64,000 nt of DNA, from contig OZ316892.1 in NCBI GenBank assembly GCA_973895155.1, positions 29,450,001 to 29,514,000 of the forward strand. Direction: 5' to 3'. The stretch comes from Marsupella aquatica. Lineage: Eukaryota; Marchantiophyta. Positions 1-11,255 of this stretch are shown here, piece by piece. Below the pieces are notes generated by a model, which was not told where the DNA came from, made no database searches, and was given only the letters and a program-made list of their open reading frames with translations. Every line of letters begins with the position of its first letter. The stretch's first letter is position 1. Position numbers and translations under genes: made by a program.

Positions 1-1
1 T

Positions 2-106
2 TCAGTGGCGTATGGCGCACAGCCTGATCCCCTAGCTTGGACCCAGATCACAGAGCATGGCTTCTACACGGGCTTCTACATTGTGGATGAAGAATTTGGA
101 TTATGA
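2..106 (+). CDS. 3'-terminal coding exon of an unrecognised gene
   Basis: The reading frame is open from the left edge and ends in TGA at 104-106. The last residues read ...GFYTGFYIVDEEFGL. The composition (aromatic, acidic, no low complexity) looks like a real protein C-terminus, and no other frame is as convincing. The upstream part lies outside the window, so neither the gene nor its exon boundary can be identified. I do not recognise the family. Confidence 0.4.
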   Translation, partial: SVAYGAQPDPLAWTQITEHGFYTGFYIVDEEFGL

Positions 107-194
107 CTCTACCGTTACGATTCAAGATCCGCAATCAATACGGTCCGTCCGGATGCGTCTCAGGCATCAAGAAAAATTTTCCTCATCTTGACTC

Positions 195-261
195 AAAACT
201 CGATCTTACATTCTATCGAGTAATCGAGGTCCAAAACTCGATCTTACATTCTATCGAGTAA
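195..261. repeat. Two-copy 38-bp direct repeat containing a hairpin
   Basis: Two nearly identical copies start at 195 and 233. Each contains the inverted pair ACTCGAT / ATCGAGT separated by 10 bases, so each copy can form a 7-bp stem. They lie 90 bases downstream of the stop codon of the left-edge gene, so they could be in its 3' untranslated or terminator region. That role is inference. Confidence 0.6.
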
Positions 262-2264
262 CTGGGGTCCAGTACCTTCCAGCAATTTACGACGAAGCAA
301 CACTGGTCGTGCCCGGGGTCGTGCCACCCGTTTGAGTAGGAAAGGCTGAACCTCAAAGCTACTCACTGGTTTTAAAGAGACACAGGAAGCAGAAAAGGAA
401 CACGGATTTTGGATCAAGCTATCTAGTTGCCACTATGGCTAATCTAAGCCGGACAGCGCAGAAGCTGACAATCAAACTATTTCTATAGACGTGTTACTTT
501 GTATGGACGAGCAGATCTAGATTCTTTGCTATTCAAGAAAATGTGCAGTTGTCAAGGACAACTGCAATACATTTGATTTAATGGAGGTACTCCACGCGTG
601 CACTTGGCCGATGTTAAAAGTTGGATTTCGTTCACTCAGCACGATTACGAGAAGACGATGCTTTGCAAGAGAGAACGGGAAAATCCCAATGATAGAAAAG
701 AAGGCGGCCTTGGATCGATGCCAATGGCTTACCTGGTTTAATTTGGTGACAAGCAGATGTGTTTGTTGGAAACTCTGCAACCTTTGCAAAGCTGGTTACG
801 TATCATCGCCAGAGTCGGATCTGGAGTTCATATACTTGATGTGTGATCTAGCTTCCCAATCGGCACATCAAAACCTTCTTTGCGATCGACCATTGAGGAG
901 TCGGCCTTCATTCTGCCATGCACTTGCTGCACCACTCCAGTGTCATTCCTCAAAACTGCTCCTTTCTGTGCACGATGTGCCACTGTCTTACCACATCACA
1001 GAATTCTACATTTGATTAGGTCCGTTATCATTACTTTACTGGTCCTGTGTGGACAGTGTGAGGTCCTTACACTCAGGAATTGAACTCAGTAACACATCCC
1101 ATTCCACCTTGTTCGGTTCATCACCAAAGTATTATATATAGATGTCAGTGTAATGGTGGAATTGGTCCCGGCCCTACCGTATCAGCACATATACAGGCAG
1201 AGTGACAATAGTAGTATCCAAAAATGAAATGGAGAAGGCAGATGTGCGGAGCTCCCATTCACGACAAATTAACATTTACAGTTCAGTCCAGAATCCGTGA
1301 TTATTCCTGGAAAGTCAATGCGCTTTACTGTACCGCACACTTCGGCATTGGATTCCAAGCACGTCCATGATCAGGAGTAAACCCAATATCTATCGGGTAA
1401 AGGATTCATTGAGTTGATAACGACCATGTTGTAATGTTGTATCATTGTGAGTGTGAAAGGAATGCACTGTCAACCATAAATCATGCTGAGTGTGAGCGCC
1501 GATAAGAGCTCCTCAAACTTCATTTACTTATTTCATGATTATTTAAACACTCGGACCAAACTTGGCGGTAAGGAGACATCAGCAATGTCCGGAGATGTTG
1601 CTGTAAATTTGAGTTCAGATTCTTCCTCCACCTTCTGTGTAGATCTGAGCTGCACAATCATGTCGTGGGTGGAGAGATCTTTGTACTTATTCACCTTGCA
1701 GAATCTTTATTCATAGATTTTTCCCAGTACCACCGATCACCTTTCACATGGCCCCGCACAGGTGCTAAACACCAGTCGTACACCTGTAGATCTGCATGAT
1801 GAAGTCACAGATTGATAGGAAAAAGAGATTACCAAGAGCTCGTCTAGGACTTTCTTAGCATAGATCGGTCTTTGGTTGCATCCAAATCAGAGTCGTTTGG
1901 TCCCACAGAATGCACTGTACCGCACTGACATGCAGGTACTAGTTGACAGGATAGGATCAAAGTTTCATCGGAACAAGATTACTGATTGACCAAGTTAATT
2001 TTGTGAAGTAGATACACAGCCACTAGTGACAACGCCGAGTGTCCCCGGGAGTATATAACTTCATAATTGTATTTTTGATCTGTGTTTTCTAGGGAGGGTG
2101 TTGTCAGATACAACTGTCTATCACCCATAACCCACACTGCAGTGGCTGTATGATGTTGTGATTTGTCAGATGCCATAATCTATAGCATTATTGACTGTTC
2201 ACTAACAGTGCGAGTGATATATGCTGAGTTCCAAGTGCTGCATTACATGATCGAGCGGATACAG

Positions 2265-2472
2265 TTTCTTCGTGGACAACGCCCCCTTCCAGCTAACTGT
2301 ATATATGATGGGCGAAAAAGAAAACATCCACATTACTGCAATTCAAGTTGTTGATGCAGCAAATGGCTATTGGGAGTCTTCTAACAAACAACAACTTGGC
2401 ACCAAATTGATTTTCTTTGTGCCAAGAACGATTGTATCCGTCAAAGAAATTCCAGTCCAAGAAAGAGCATGA
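2265..2472 (+). other. Exon-like open frame, identity unknown
   Basis: An acceptor-like ACAG precedes an open frame that begins FFVDNAPFQLTVYMMGEKEN and runs to TGA at 2470-2472. The composition resembles a folded beta-rich protein rather than random translation. There is no ATG and no upstream exon that I can connect. It could be the last exon of a small gene or a gene remnant. I do not recognise the family. Confidence 0.2.
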
Positions 2473-3539
2473 TCACCAAATTGATATTTTGTAACAAAGA
2501 AACAGATATGGTAAAAGTTCAGTAGTTAATTTTGACGCTGGAATCAAATCCCGTGAAGGTTTGGCAGTTGAAAACCTGAACTCTGACTTGCCTAGATACG
2601 ATTCGGAGGTGGGGAACAGTAGGCTGCAGTTAGTAGCGCATAATTGGGGAGGCGATTAGGAGCCCGATTAGGAGACGGGGCACAGACCTGTACTGACATC
2701 AAAGCCAAATACTGAAATCCATGAACTACTTCGGTTCCAGATCGTGTCACCCATCGGCAGAATGGAGCACCTTGTGGTGGGTTGCGCCAATTACCAGTAT
2801 GCTTGTTTGTTGGAAGGAATCATGATCGGTTGATTTGTCAGTACCAGTAGTCGGCAAACACTGCATTGTTTTAAATGTTTTTAGACAACTCCATCTAAAT
2901 ATTTTAGAAATGTTGTTGTCTAAAACCACAAGCCAAAATCCTACTAGATGACTTAACCTGTTAGCCAGATCAATCTGGATCTAATGGTGTACAGTACCTG
3001 AAATCGGGGCTGAAGATCAGGGAATCTGATAGTCGAGATGAATATAACAAGAAAGCATTGGCTAATAAATGTTACTATTAGACCGCACTCAATCAAGGTA
3101 TTGTATAATGCGAGCTTTGTTAGCTAGGAGAGTGTTGTTAGCGAGGCATTAAAGGCTTTTAATTTCTTTTGCTCTTTTCTGCCTTTTCTAATTTTTGTGT
3201 TTTTTCATGACTCCAGATGGCTAGTGAGTTTGCTAGAAAAAAAAGGGGGAAAAAAAGAGTCCCCAAAATCTATGTTATCAAGCAGGTTCTTGTTAGCTAT
3301 GCAGTTGGATATAGAAAAATCAGGGGTCATATGAGTAAATTTTTGTTCATGCTAGTAATTTTTTCACTGTTTTCTCGCAAGCTACAATAATCTCCCATGT
3401 CAAAAATTGAAAAAGAAAATCCCTGACATCTTCTCACTAAACCAACTCAAGAGGCACAGGACCAACCTGAGACACTGGGGGAGCAGGCAGTCGCTCTAAA
3501 CAAAAGAACACACATGATCAGAAGCAATTGTCATTCAAA

Positions 3540-3700
3540 CATAGGGTGTGGAACCCCGTAAGACCTTAAAAGCAGACGTGTCAAAGATTGAAAGATTGTC
3601 AAAGATAGGGTGTCGAACCCCAAAAGACCTCCAAAGAAAACATGTCAAAGATAGGGTGTACTGTAGAACTTCAAAATATCTCCAAAGCACACAGCAAAAA
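3540..3700. repeat. Degenerate tandem repeat, about 60-bp unit, three copies
   Basis: The phrases 'agggtgt..gaac', 'aaga/atat cct/ctcc' and 'gtcaaagat' recur in order three times from about 3544, with 60-65 bases between copies. No coding or RNA role is visible. Confidence 0.5.
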
Positions 3701-4221
3701 CAAATCACATTCTTAGGAAGAGATAGAGTAGGGATTCGGTATCCTCCTGTATGAACTCTAATTTTAATATAGAGGTATCCTCCTGTATGAAATCTAATAT
3801 AGCTTCAATATAAGAATGAAATAAATATCCTAACAAAGGATGGGCAAGATTTAAAACTAGATGTAAACCTAAAGTGGTTGTGAAAACAAACAAAATTAAA
3901 AAATATTAAGACGGGGCAAAAATAGTTCAAAGTTGAATAATATAAAAGGTACACCTTGTCTAAGGCACATTGAAATAAAATATAGAAATTATAAGCCAAT
4001 GGTAAACCTAGCCATCCAACACCCTCACAAAACTCAATACCTTGGCCCAAGCACTTTGAGTATCTAGGTACTAACGAGGGCACACCAAGACTGAATTCCA
4101 AGAGCAAGCAACCTAGTGCCCCTATCACCGTCAACGATATCTCCCTTACAAAACCGCACTACCGCACTTACTCCTCAACGCAACCGTCCGTCACTCAACA
4201 GCCCTACCCCTACCACCATCA
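3701..4221. other. Repeat-rich intergenic DNA with local duplications
   Basis: A short direct repeat ('atcctcctgtatgaa') occurs at about 3740 and 3778. An A/T-rich part follows. From about 4128 to 4281 a roughly 75-bp block ('cccttacaaaaccgc...actcctcaac...actcaacagccct') is present twice. The area around 3930-3980 weakly resembles 53,090-53,140 ('acacattgaaataaa'), which suggests an old dispersed repeat. Confidence 0.45.
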
Positions 4222-4782
4222 ATGAAAACTCCCTTACAAAACCGCCCTTACTCCTCAACACAACCGTCACTCAACAGCCCTATAGTCCCTTGTAATCCAC
4301 TTTATGGACTTGATTTAATACTCTCTCCCTCCTGGCTTGGGTCCTCCATCCATGGGCGCTCAGTGTGTAATGGGTTCCCTACAATGAATGCATGTCACAA
4401 TTGGGACGAGGAGAGTCTAGTAAGTGTCCTGGCTCATTTCCGTTCAAGACAAACTATATGTACTTGGAATGTTGTTCTTACAAGACGAGGAATGGTACAA
4501 TTTTCAGGGAGTCATGTATGCGGAAATTCCGCTCTGCATTGTGGTGGTGTCGCTTCATTACGTTCTGGTTCGACTTTCAAGCGCCAGCCAGCTCTAGACC
4601 TGCTTCCACTCTGGAATCAATGCCTAAAAGCACAATCGGACCTTCAATTCAGCCGACTGGATCCCTGTTCGAGCGAAACTACAGTTGAACGGCAACTATT
4701 GTTGGCGAAGAATCCAAACAAAACACTGAGGATTAGAGGTATTTACAATAAGAATGATCATGAAATGGGCCTTCTCAAGTAA
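4222..4782 (+). CDS. Doubtful ORF of 186 residues, unknown
   Basis: A single open frame with an ATG at 4222 lies tail to tail with the glycosyltransferase gene (its stop is 55 bases from the UGT stop). The product is Ser/Cys-rich, has no recognisable domain and begins inside the duplicated block around 4128-4281. It may be a chance frame or part of the 3' region of the opposite gene. I list it only for its length. Confidence 0.15.
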   Translation: MKTPLQNRPYSSTQPSLNSPIVPCNPLYGLDLILSPSWLGSSIHGRSVCNGFPTMNACHNWDEESLVSVLAHFRSRQTICTWNVVLTRRGMVQFSGSHVCGNSALHCGGVASLRSGSTFKRQPALDLLPLWNQCLKAQSDLQFSRLDPCSSETTVERQLLLAKNPNKTLRIRGIYNKNDHEMGLLK

Positions 4783-4837
4783 ACTAAAACGGTTTGGTCA
4801 GAATGAATTGTGACCACCGAAGCCAGTCGGCTCTGCT

Positions 4838-7560
4838 TCATCTTCCGCTGGCCAATTCGTCAAGAAGTAAATGCAAGTTGTTATAAGAATACCCCCCTTC
4901 CGCCACAGATGCAAGCAATAACTTTTGTGCCTCTCCAGCGTTTTTCCTGAACTCCTCCCCCTTCTTCTCCAACATGAGCTGCCTCACTGCCTTCGTCACT
5001 GCCTGCCTTGTGATGTCTTCGAAACTGTCACGATCCTTATCCTTGAAAGAACAAATCGCCGATCCCACTTTGGCTACATCCGTTATGAACCTGCCCGCAC
5101 CAACGCACCGATTCACAAGTCACCAGAGAGACAGTTACAAAATCTTAAAGCATTATGTTCTTTTTGATAGCTGCTGATGGATGCAGCACGTCTGGATGCG
5201 AATAACTCCACCCTCCAGTCAGAAAATTAGTTTCCCAACTGGATAAGCACCTATGGATGCATGCAAACAGTGTTATCAACCAGCCTCAACAATGAAACGT
5301 CAGGGTTTCCTGCTCTGAGAATCAACAACTTATCAAGAATTGCCCATGGCTTCGGCCCCATCCTGTCCAATGGGGCACAATTTCCCCAAGACCGGCTAGA
5401 CAAGCTCGGACCAGAGCGTTAGGCTAACGCTGCAAGTCAGGTAATTCCGGTATAATCTATTGACCAACCCAGACTTGTGATTCACTAATCTTGTTGCTGC
5501 AGTGGGCATGATCTTCAGATAAATTGAATGCCAAACAATAGACACCGACGCCATTCAGCGAACTTACTTTCCAAAGAATCAGCAGTCATCATTATAATGT
5601 TATAATGTCGCGGCCACCTTCGCCTAGTTCGTGGCATAGCACAAGAATGTATACTGTGCTGTTCCCCTTTTGTGATAAAGTTGAATTTTCAAGACAAACA
5701 AGAAAAGATTGGTGGGGAGGGGGTGCAACCAAGGAACGAGGAGATCAGTAGGCTAAAGAGTGCAAGCCTGACCTGGCGTTCATGGGCTGCTCCGCTGACA
5801 AAGGCCAGGAAATGAGAGGCACACCCGCACAAAGGCTCTCCAGCGTTGAGTTCCACCCGCTGTGAGACAAGAAGCCACCAGTGGAAGGATGAGCTAAGAT
5901 CCTGACCTGAGGAGCCCAACCTGTCTCGATGATGCCCTGCCCTTTAGTTCGCTCTAGAAATCCTTCAGGAAGCCACCCGGACAGACCCATTGTTGCAGGT
6001 ACCCTGAGAGCCCACAGGAACGGCACTCCACTCGCTTCAAACCCAGCTGCCAATTCCATAACGGACTCCTTTGGAATCGCTCCCAAGCTTCCAAATGCCA
6101 CGTAGAGGACGGTATTCTTTGCCTGAGTGTCTAACCATTGTAAACAATTGCTGAAGGTCACAGTGGAAGCGTATACTTTACCGAACCCGGGATACTGCAG
6201 GGAAGGGCCGATGGGCAAAATCCTGGTCGAGGGCCAGAGTTCCCTCAGGGCAGTAATCGATCCTCCTAGTGAATCCAGCTCTTCTGAGGTATTGAGCAAA
6301 ATGGCCGAGGCCCGTTTGGCTCGGTCTATGAGTTCCTTATAGTACTCCTCAAAGAAAAATATCGATTCTGTGAGATCTCGAATGCGAACGGATGGAAGTC
6401 CCGGGAAAGAGGGTTCCAGCAGGTCATTTAAATTCGGTGATGTCAGGGGATGTATCCCGGCTTCAACCATCGCGGAAAGGTGCACACAATTTACAAGCAT
6501 TAAAGGGCTGGCCGTGAAGGACGTGTACAAAGGAACACCTAACTCGTCCGCTAAGTCCTGCATCCAATGAATGGAATACAATTATTTTCCACGGTCAATT
6601 TAAGCTCGATAAGTTGCATAACTGCACATAATTCTCGTCGATACCCAACGCGGACAATGAACCACTAAAAACATTCTACGGATGTAGGCAACAAATTACG
6701 AAAAGGGCCTCTAATGATCAACAACTCTATCTCGGAAGCCATCTTCTGAGGATGCAATGAATGGGGAATTCGGCACCGCACATGAACTGATGACCCTTTT
6801 ACGACAAAATACAGACGTCGTGTCCGTCAGTAGTTAAGATTCACCTTAGCCCGTGAGTTCAATAACCCGAACTTTCTTCTTTTGAAGCAATGAACAAGTG
6901 GCACTTCTACAACGACTAAAGGGGCTTCCTCTATCCGAAGAAATGAAGCTTTCGAAACCTGGATGTTCTTCGGATAGAGGAAGCCCCCTTAGTCCTTCTA
7001 GAAGGACCACAAGTAAGCTAGATGATCGATGTGCAAGAAGAATATGGTGATACGATGTGACGGCATTGCGTCTTCGGAAAACCAACCTTGGACCAGTACT
7101 GAAATGTATCACCAACGATTGCCGTAGGTCCGCCAGGCACATCCTTCTCCGCGACCAGCTTTTCTCGGAATGACTGGCACTCCTCGAAGCATTTGCGGCT
7201 GGTGGTGGCCCCCCGAATTGGGAATTTGGGGTCTTCAGTGTACACAGGAATCTCGCCGAAAGTTTCCTCCAAGCTCAGGTCGAGGCCCTTCAGGTCACCC
7301 TTGAGCTGCAGCATCTGCAGGTCTGCGATTCGGTCCTTGTTTGCCCACACAGTCACTGTCAGCCCCGGATGCTTTGCTTCCAGATGATACAACAGCTGCA
7401 CATTGGGACCGAAGTTACCCGGATATGCTATAGTCACAAACAGCACATGCGCCTTCTTGTCCTTCTTCTCTCCCCCATTCGAATGCCCGTTCTCCCAACC
7501 CATTGTTCCTGTCTCATTCGAATTCCCTTTCCCCGAATCCATTGTTCCTCTCTCTCTCAA
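4838..7560 (-). CDS. Family 1 UDP-glycosyltransferase, three exons
   Basis: The exons are 7560-7087, 6557-5773 and 5090-4838. Donors are CAAG|GTTGGT and CCAG|GTCAGG, acceptors are ATGCAG and GGGCAG, and the phases join without a break to 503 residues (497 if the second ATG at 7542 is used, which has the better context). Such enzymes move sugar from a UDP-sugar to small acceptors in the cytosol. The 44-residue PSPG donor-binding box runs from WAPQ to AEQ at about residues 372-415. It contains the HSGWNS core and ends in Gln, typical of UDP-glucose users. The acceptor half has TFQYW with the Asp (about 151) that normally partners the catalytic His. That His is absent: the usual 'GH' near the N-terminus reads PGNFGP (Asn at about 49). 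The acceptor substrate is unknown. The C-terminus is complete. Confidence 0.9.
6895..7014. repeat. Long fold-back (about 48-bp arms) in UGT intron 1
   Basis: The left arm 6914-6942 pairs with 6966-6994 almost perfectly (GGCTTCCTCTATCCGAAGAA against its complement), with a loop of about 23 bases. Weaker pairing extends the stem outward to about 6895 and 7014. Size and shape allow a pre-miRNA-like hairpin, a small fold-back transposon or an inverted duplication. No target duplication is obvious. Confidence 0.75.
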
Positions 7561-7611
7561 GTCCGTATGTCGTACCGATTAGAATGCGGTTCGACCGATG
7601 AGCTGGGTCAA

Positions 7612-7950
7612 ATAGAAATATTGAGCTTCTCTGCCTCTCTCTCGCTCTCTCTTTCTGGATCAGTGGATCTGCTCTAGAGACTTAATGAGTAGAATGCAAT
7701 CTCGAGATATTCAGAGCTGGATAAAATTGGAGCATTGAGCGTCTCTGCCTCTCTCTCGCTCTCTTTCTGGATCTGCTCTATAGACTTGATGACTAGAATG
7801 CGATCTCGAGATATTCAGAGCTGGATGAAATTGGAGCACTGAGCTCCTCTGCCTCTTTGTCGTTCTCTCTTTCTGGATCTGCTCTAGAGACTTAATGAGT
7901 AGAATGCAATCTCGAGATATTCAGAGCTGGATGAAATTGAAGCATTGACC
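7612..7950. repeat. Tandem repeat, 104-106-bp unit, about three copies, upstream of the UGT
   Basis: Each copy has a pyrimidine tract (CTCTGCCTCTCTCTCGCTC-like), 'ggatctgctcta', 'agaatgc(a/g)atctcgagatat' and 'cagagctggat'. The anchor CTCGAGATAT falls at 7701, 7805 and 7911. The array begins about 50-70 bases upstream of the first UGT ATG, so it lies in the promoter or 5' untranslated region of the minus-strand gene. Read in gene direction the pyrimidine tracts become GA repeats, a class of plant promoter element. Confidence 0.8.
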
Positions 7951-8229
7951 TTCACTTCTGCTTTGGGTACTTCTCGATCTACAAATCTTACAGGAGGAAT
8001 GCGCTGAATTGGGCTGGCGGACAGGCAGTCTCCTAAACAAAACTACGTACATCCGACATAAGCATGGCAGTAGTCTATCTGGACTGCCTCACTCCCTCAT
8101 CGAGATCTGCCTCTTGGGGAGTTCGAGGGCCTGTCCATTTGCGTATCTGGGTCCGGTGACAGTTCAGATGTTCATCTAAGCACGTGCTGCAATAATGATG
8201 ATGAGAGAGATCGTCTTACTAATATTACT

Positions 8230-9085
8230 AATAAAGCGCAATAAAGTGCAATGTGAAGCTAGGTTTCAAGTGCTACCAGTAGACTGAAGCCTCTACTAAA
8301 ATCACACCTGCCCCTATAAAGGGCTACGGGTAACGGGTAGCTCTTTAGAAATGTGTTTTGAGCTCCACAAAAGGTGCTGACTACAAAACCTTTTTTGGCA
8401 AGTATTTCACAAAAGGTGCTAGGTTTACACCTTTTATGGTGAGTAGTGAAACATGGAATGAGGCTTTTATAACGCAAAGTGAATTGTGAAGCTACTTTTC
8501 AAGTAGACTGAAGCCTCTACTAAAGCGCAAAGTGAATTGTGAAGCTACTTTTCAAGTGCTACTCAGTAGACTACTAATAGCAATGTGAAGCTACGTTTCA
8601 AGTGCTACTCAGTAGACTACTAATAGCAATGTGAAGCTAAGTTTCAAGTGCCGCTCATTAGACTACTAATAAAGCGCAATGTGAAACTAGGTTTCAAGTG
8701 CTATTCATTAGATTGAAGCCTCTAGACGGTGACTTAGAGGGGGGCAATGGGGGTGAATTGAATTCAAGGGTGAGGACAATGGGGGCAAAGGGTGAGGGCA
8801 AAAAAGGGGGATTGGGGGTGGCATAACTGTGTGAAAGAGAGTGCTACTCAGTACACTGAAGCCTCTACTAATAAAGCGCAATGTGAAGCTATGTTTCAAG
8901 TGCTACTAACTACTAATAGAGCAATATGAAGCTACGTTTCAAGTGCTACTCAGTAGACTACTAATAAAGAATGTGAATCAAGCTACGTTTCAAGTGCTAC
9001 TCAGTAGACTGAAGACTCTAGACCTTGACTTAGAGGACCGGAATTGAATTCAAGGACGAGGGCAAAAAAAGGGGATGGGGGTGGA
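8230..9085. repeat. Degenerate satellite-like array, about 44-bp unit
   Basis: About ten copies of a unit close to 'CAATGTGAAGCTACGTTTC' plus 'AAGTGCTACTCAGTAGACT' plus 'ACTAATA(AAGCG)' occur in the same orientation. A G-rich spacer ('gggggcaa..gggtga') is also repeated at about 8740 and 9050. No gene is present. The copies have diverged, so the array is not recent. Confidence 0.75.
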
Positions 9086-9289
9086 GTAAGTATGTGAAAG
9101 AGAGTCACTTGCATTAGGCGCAGCCGGTGAGTGGAGTCGTGGGGGATTAGGCGACCCTGTGAAAAGAGTCATTGCATTAGGGAAGGTGTCTGTGAAGAGA
9201 TCAGCTGCACTGGTTGAGGGCTGTGGCAAAACGGCCAGGTCTTTGCTCTTCTTCACTTCCTGACGAAGCTTTGATCAGCTTTTTCAAGT

Positions 9290-10300
9290 GTGGGCCCAGA
9301 ATGTGGGTCTCAATCGGAGGCCATAGCCAGTGAGTTGAGACCATGAGTTGGAGAATTCTGTCATGGATCAGGCCCAATGTATGGCCCACTCTCAACAAGT
9401 TCTGCATGGGATTTGCTTTTTTGGTTCTACACAGTAGTTGGCTTTTTCATAACAAATTATTTCTTGCTTGATGCTGCATGGCATCAGAACCTTTCATCCA
9501 ATTTTATTCTTTGCTGCCGCAACAAAAGCGCTCTCGAAAATGCTCTACTCCAAATAGATCTGGCCTTTGCTTAAAATGAATGATTTGGTATACCTTATAC
9601 AGCTGCGGCATTTTTATAAGACAGGTCCAGATCTAAAGCAAAACTAGAGCGAGAATGGGAACAGTGCAAATATTTGGCCCATAAGAGTACAGCTGACCAG
9701 ACTAGGCCAAGGCGGTTGCAACCCAAGATTGGGTGCAAATTGTGTGTCTCAATCAGAGGTCATTCCCGTGGAAGTTGATGTTCAGTTTGAGCTGAGAACA
9801 TGAGTTTGGAGTATTTAGTCCTGGATCAGGCCCAAGGTATGCCCCACTCTCTCAACAAGTTCTCCATGGGCTTTGCTTTTTTGTTCTGCACCTTATTTTG
9901 GTGCACTATATTTTTGTTTTGCACCTGAGCTTCCATGGCATTAGAACTTTTCATTCAGTTTTATTCTCTGCTTGATACGCATGCTGCTACAATTAAAGCT
10001 CTCTGTTCCAAATAGATCTGGTTCCAAATAGATCTGGCTATTAAATGCTTTTAGTTTTTATTTTAAGAATCATGGAGAGATTCAATTATGGATGATTGAG
10101 TAGGAGCTTGAACTGTAGATTTGTAGATACATAAGCTCCCATGTTCCAAGTTGGTTTGGCTTCTAAATGCTTTCATCTTTTTTTTACAAAAAACTTTAAA
10201 AACCATGATTGGAATTTAATTCACAATGAGCTTCAGTAAATTTGTCGATACCTAAGCTCACATGTTCAAAGTGGGTTTGGCTTTTCAATACTTTCAGGAC
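9290..10300. repeat. Pair of diverged direct duplicates about 450 bases apart
   Basis: The segments at about 9290-9560 and 9720-10030 share ordered blocks: 'gagttg/tggag..tt', 'tggatcaggcccaa', 'cccactctc..caacaagttct', 'catggg.tttgctttttt'. A second small pair ('catgttc.aagt.ggtttggctt') lies at about 10,142 and 10,262. No gene is seen. Confidence 0.55.
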
Positions 10301-11255
10301 GTGCTCATTTCAAAAAGCTTTAAGGAAGGAATTCACATTAATAGAAATGTTGGTTCTTTACCAGTTTCTTACTAACGAATCAGTTAGGACTTTACTAGAT
10401 GACACACTTAGTCAAGCAGTGCGCAAATGTTTTTCCTTGCAAAAGTACATAGCAGCAACATATTGCTTTAAACAGTCATATTTGGACACACGTAACTGTA
10501 TCACATATCATGCCATACTCATTGTGTGTGCATTTGGGCTCAAAAGATTACTCCTTTCTGCAGACTACTATAGCTTTCTCTATACCATTTGTAACTTGGG
10601 GTTACCCTTTTCAATCCTTTGGCCTAACCCTGGTCAAATATTCTAACTCGGTAATGAGAAGACTAGTGCACATGCATGCTTCCCCTCCTCTACCTCCCAT
10701 TGGTATAACTAACCTACACTTTCCCAAGAACTTGCCCAAGAAACCTGACAATCTAAGTAAGTGATTTATCCTTTACCTCGCAGAAAAACCAACCCCCTTG
10801 ATTCAAGCACTTCAACTTGAGATTCTACAGGAGTATCATAGGTGTGATGCATCGCTACACTACATACATTGCATGTCCATTCTACAAGAGTATCATTGTT
10901 TGGACATGTACAAATGGATGTACAAAACCCACAATAATCTTCAATGAAATCAAATAATGATCGACGCCAACAGTACGTACAGAGTCAATCCCGCCCAATC
11001 CAATGACACACAGATGTCAAGCCCAATGCACCTTGCACTCAAGGAATCAATGTCACATAGAAGGAACCCTTGGGGGAGCCCTCAGCCACCAAAGCCACAA
11101 CTCAAGCTCTCCTCTCCAAGGCTCAACATCAAAAGATAACCTTTCTATGCCTCACAATGGGAGAAGTACTCTCCACACAAACCCAGTTGAACCACATCTG
11201 CTCATATAACACACATACAAAATGTACAAACCTATATAGTATGATATGCTATAAT
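10300..11255. other. Intergenic DNA, nothing recognised
   Basis: Only short open frames without motifs occur, for example 10,242-10,646 plus (134 codons, hydrophobic, no start context). I see no repeats of note and no RNA gene. Confidence 0.45.

Larger units (their letters stand above)
107..3539. other. Intergenic stretch without a recognisable gene
   Basis: Open frames here (for example 581-1015 plus) have no recognisable motif, biased composition and no splice logic linking them. The stretch holds the small direct repeat at 195-261 and one exon-like frame at 2265-2472, listed separately. From about 3100 on it becomes T/A-rich with short homopolymers. I see no RNA gene. Confidence 0.5.

Noticed and set aside
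581-1015. 144-codon plus-strand frame
   Set aside because: No domain, Cys/His-rich composition typical of random translation, competing frames on both strands.
3590-3625. tRNA-like 'gtcgaacccc' arm
   Set aside because: It recurs as part of a tandem repeat and no cloverleaf can be drawn around it.
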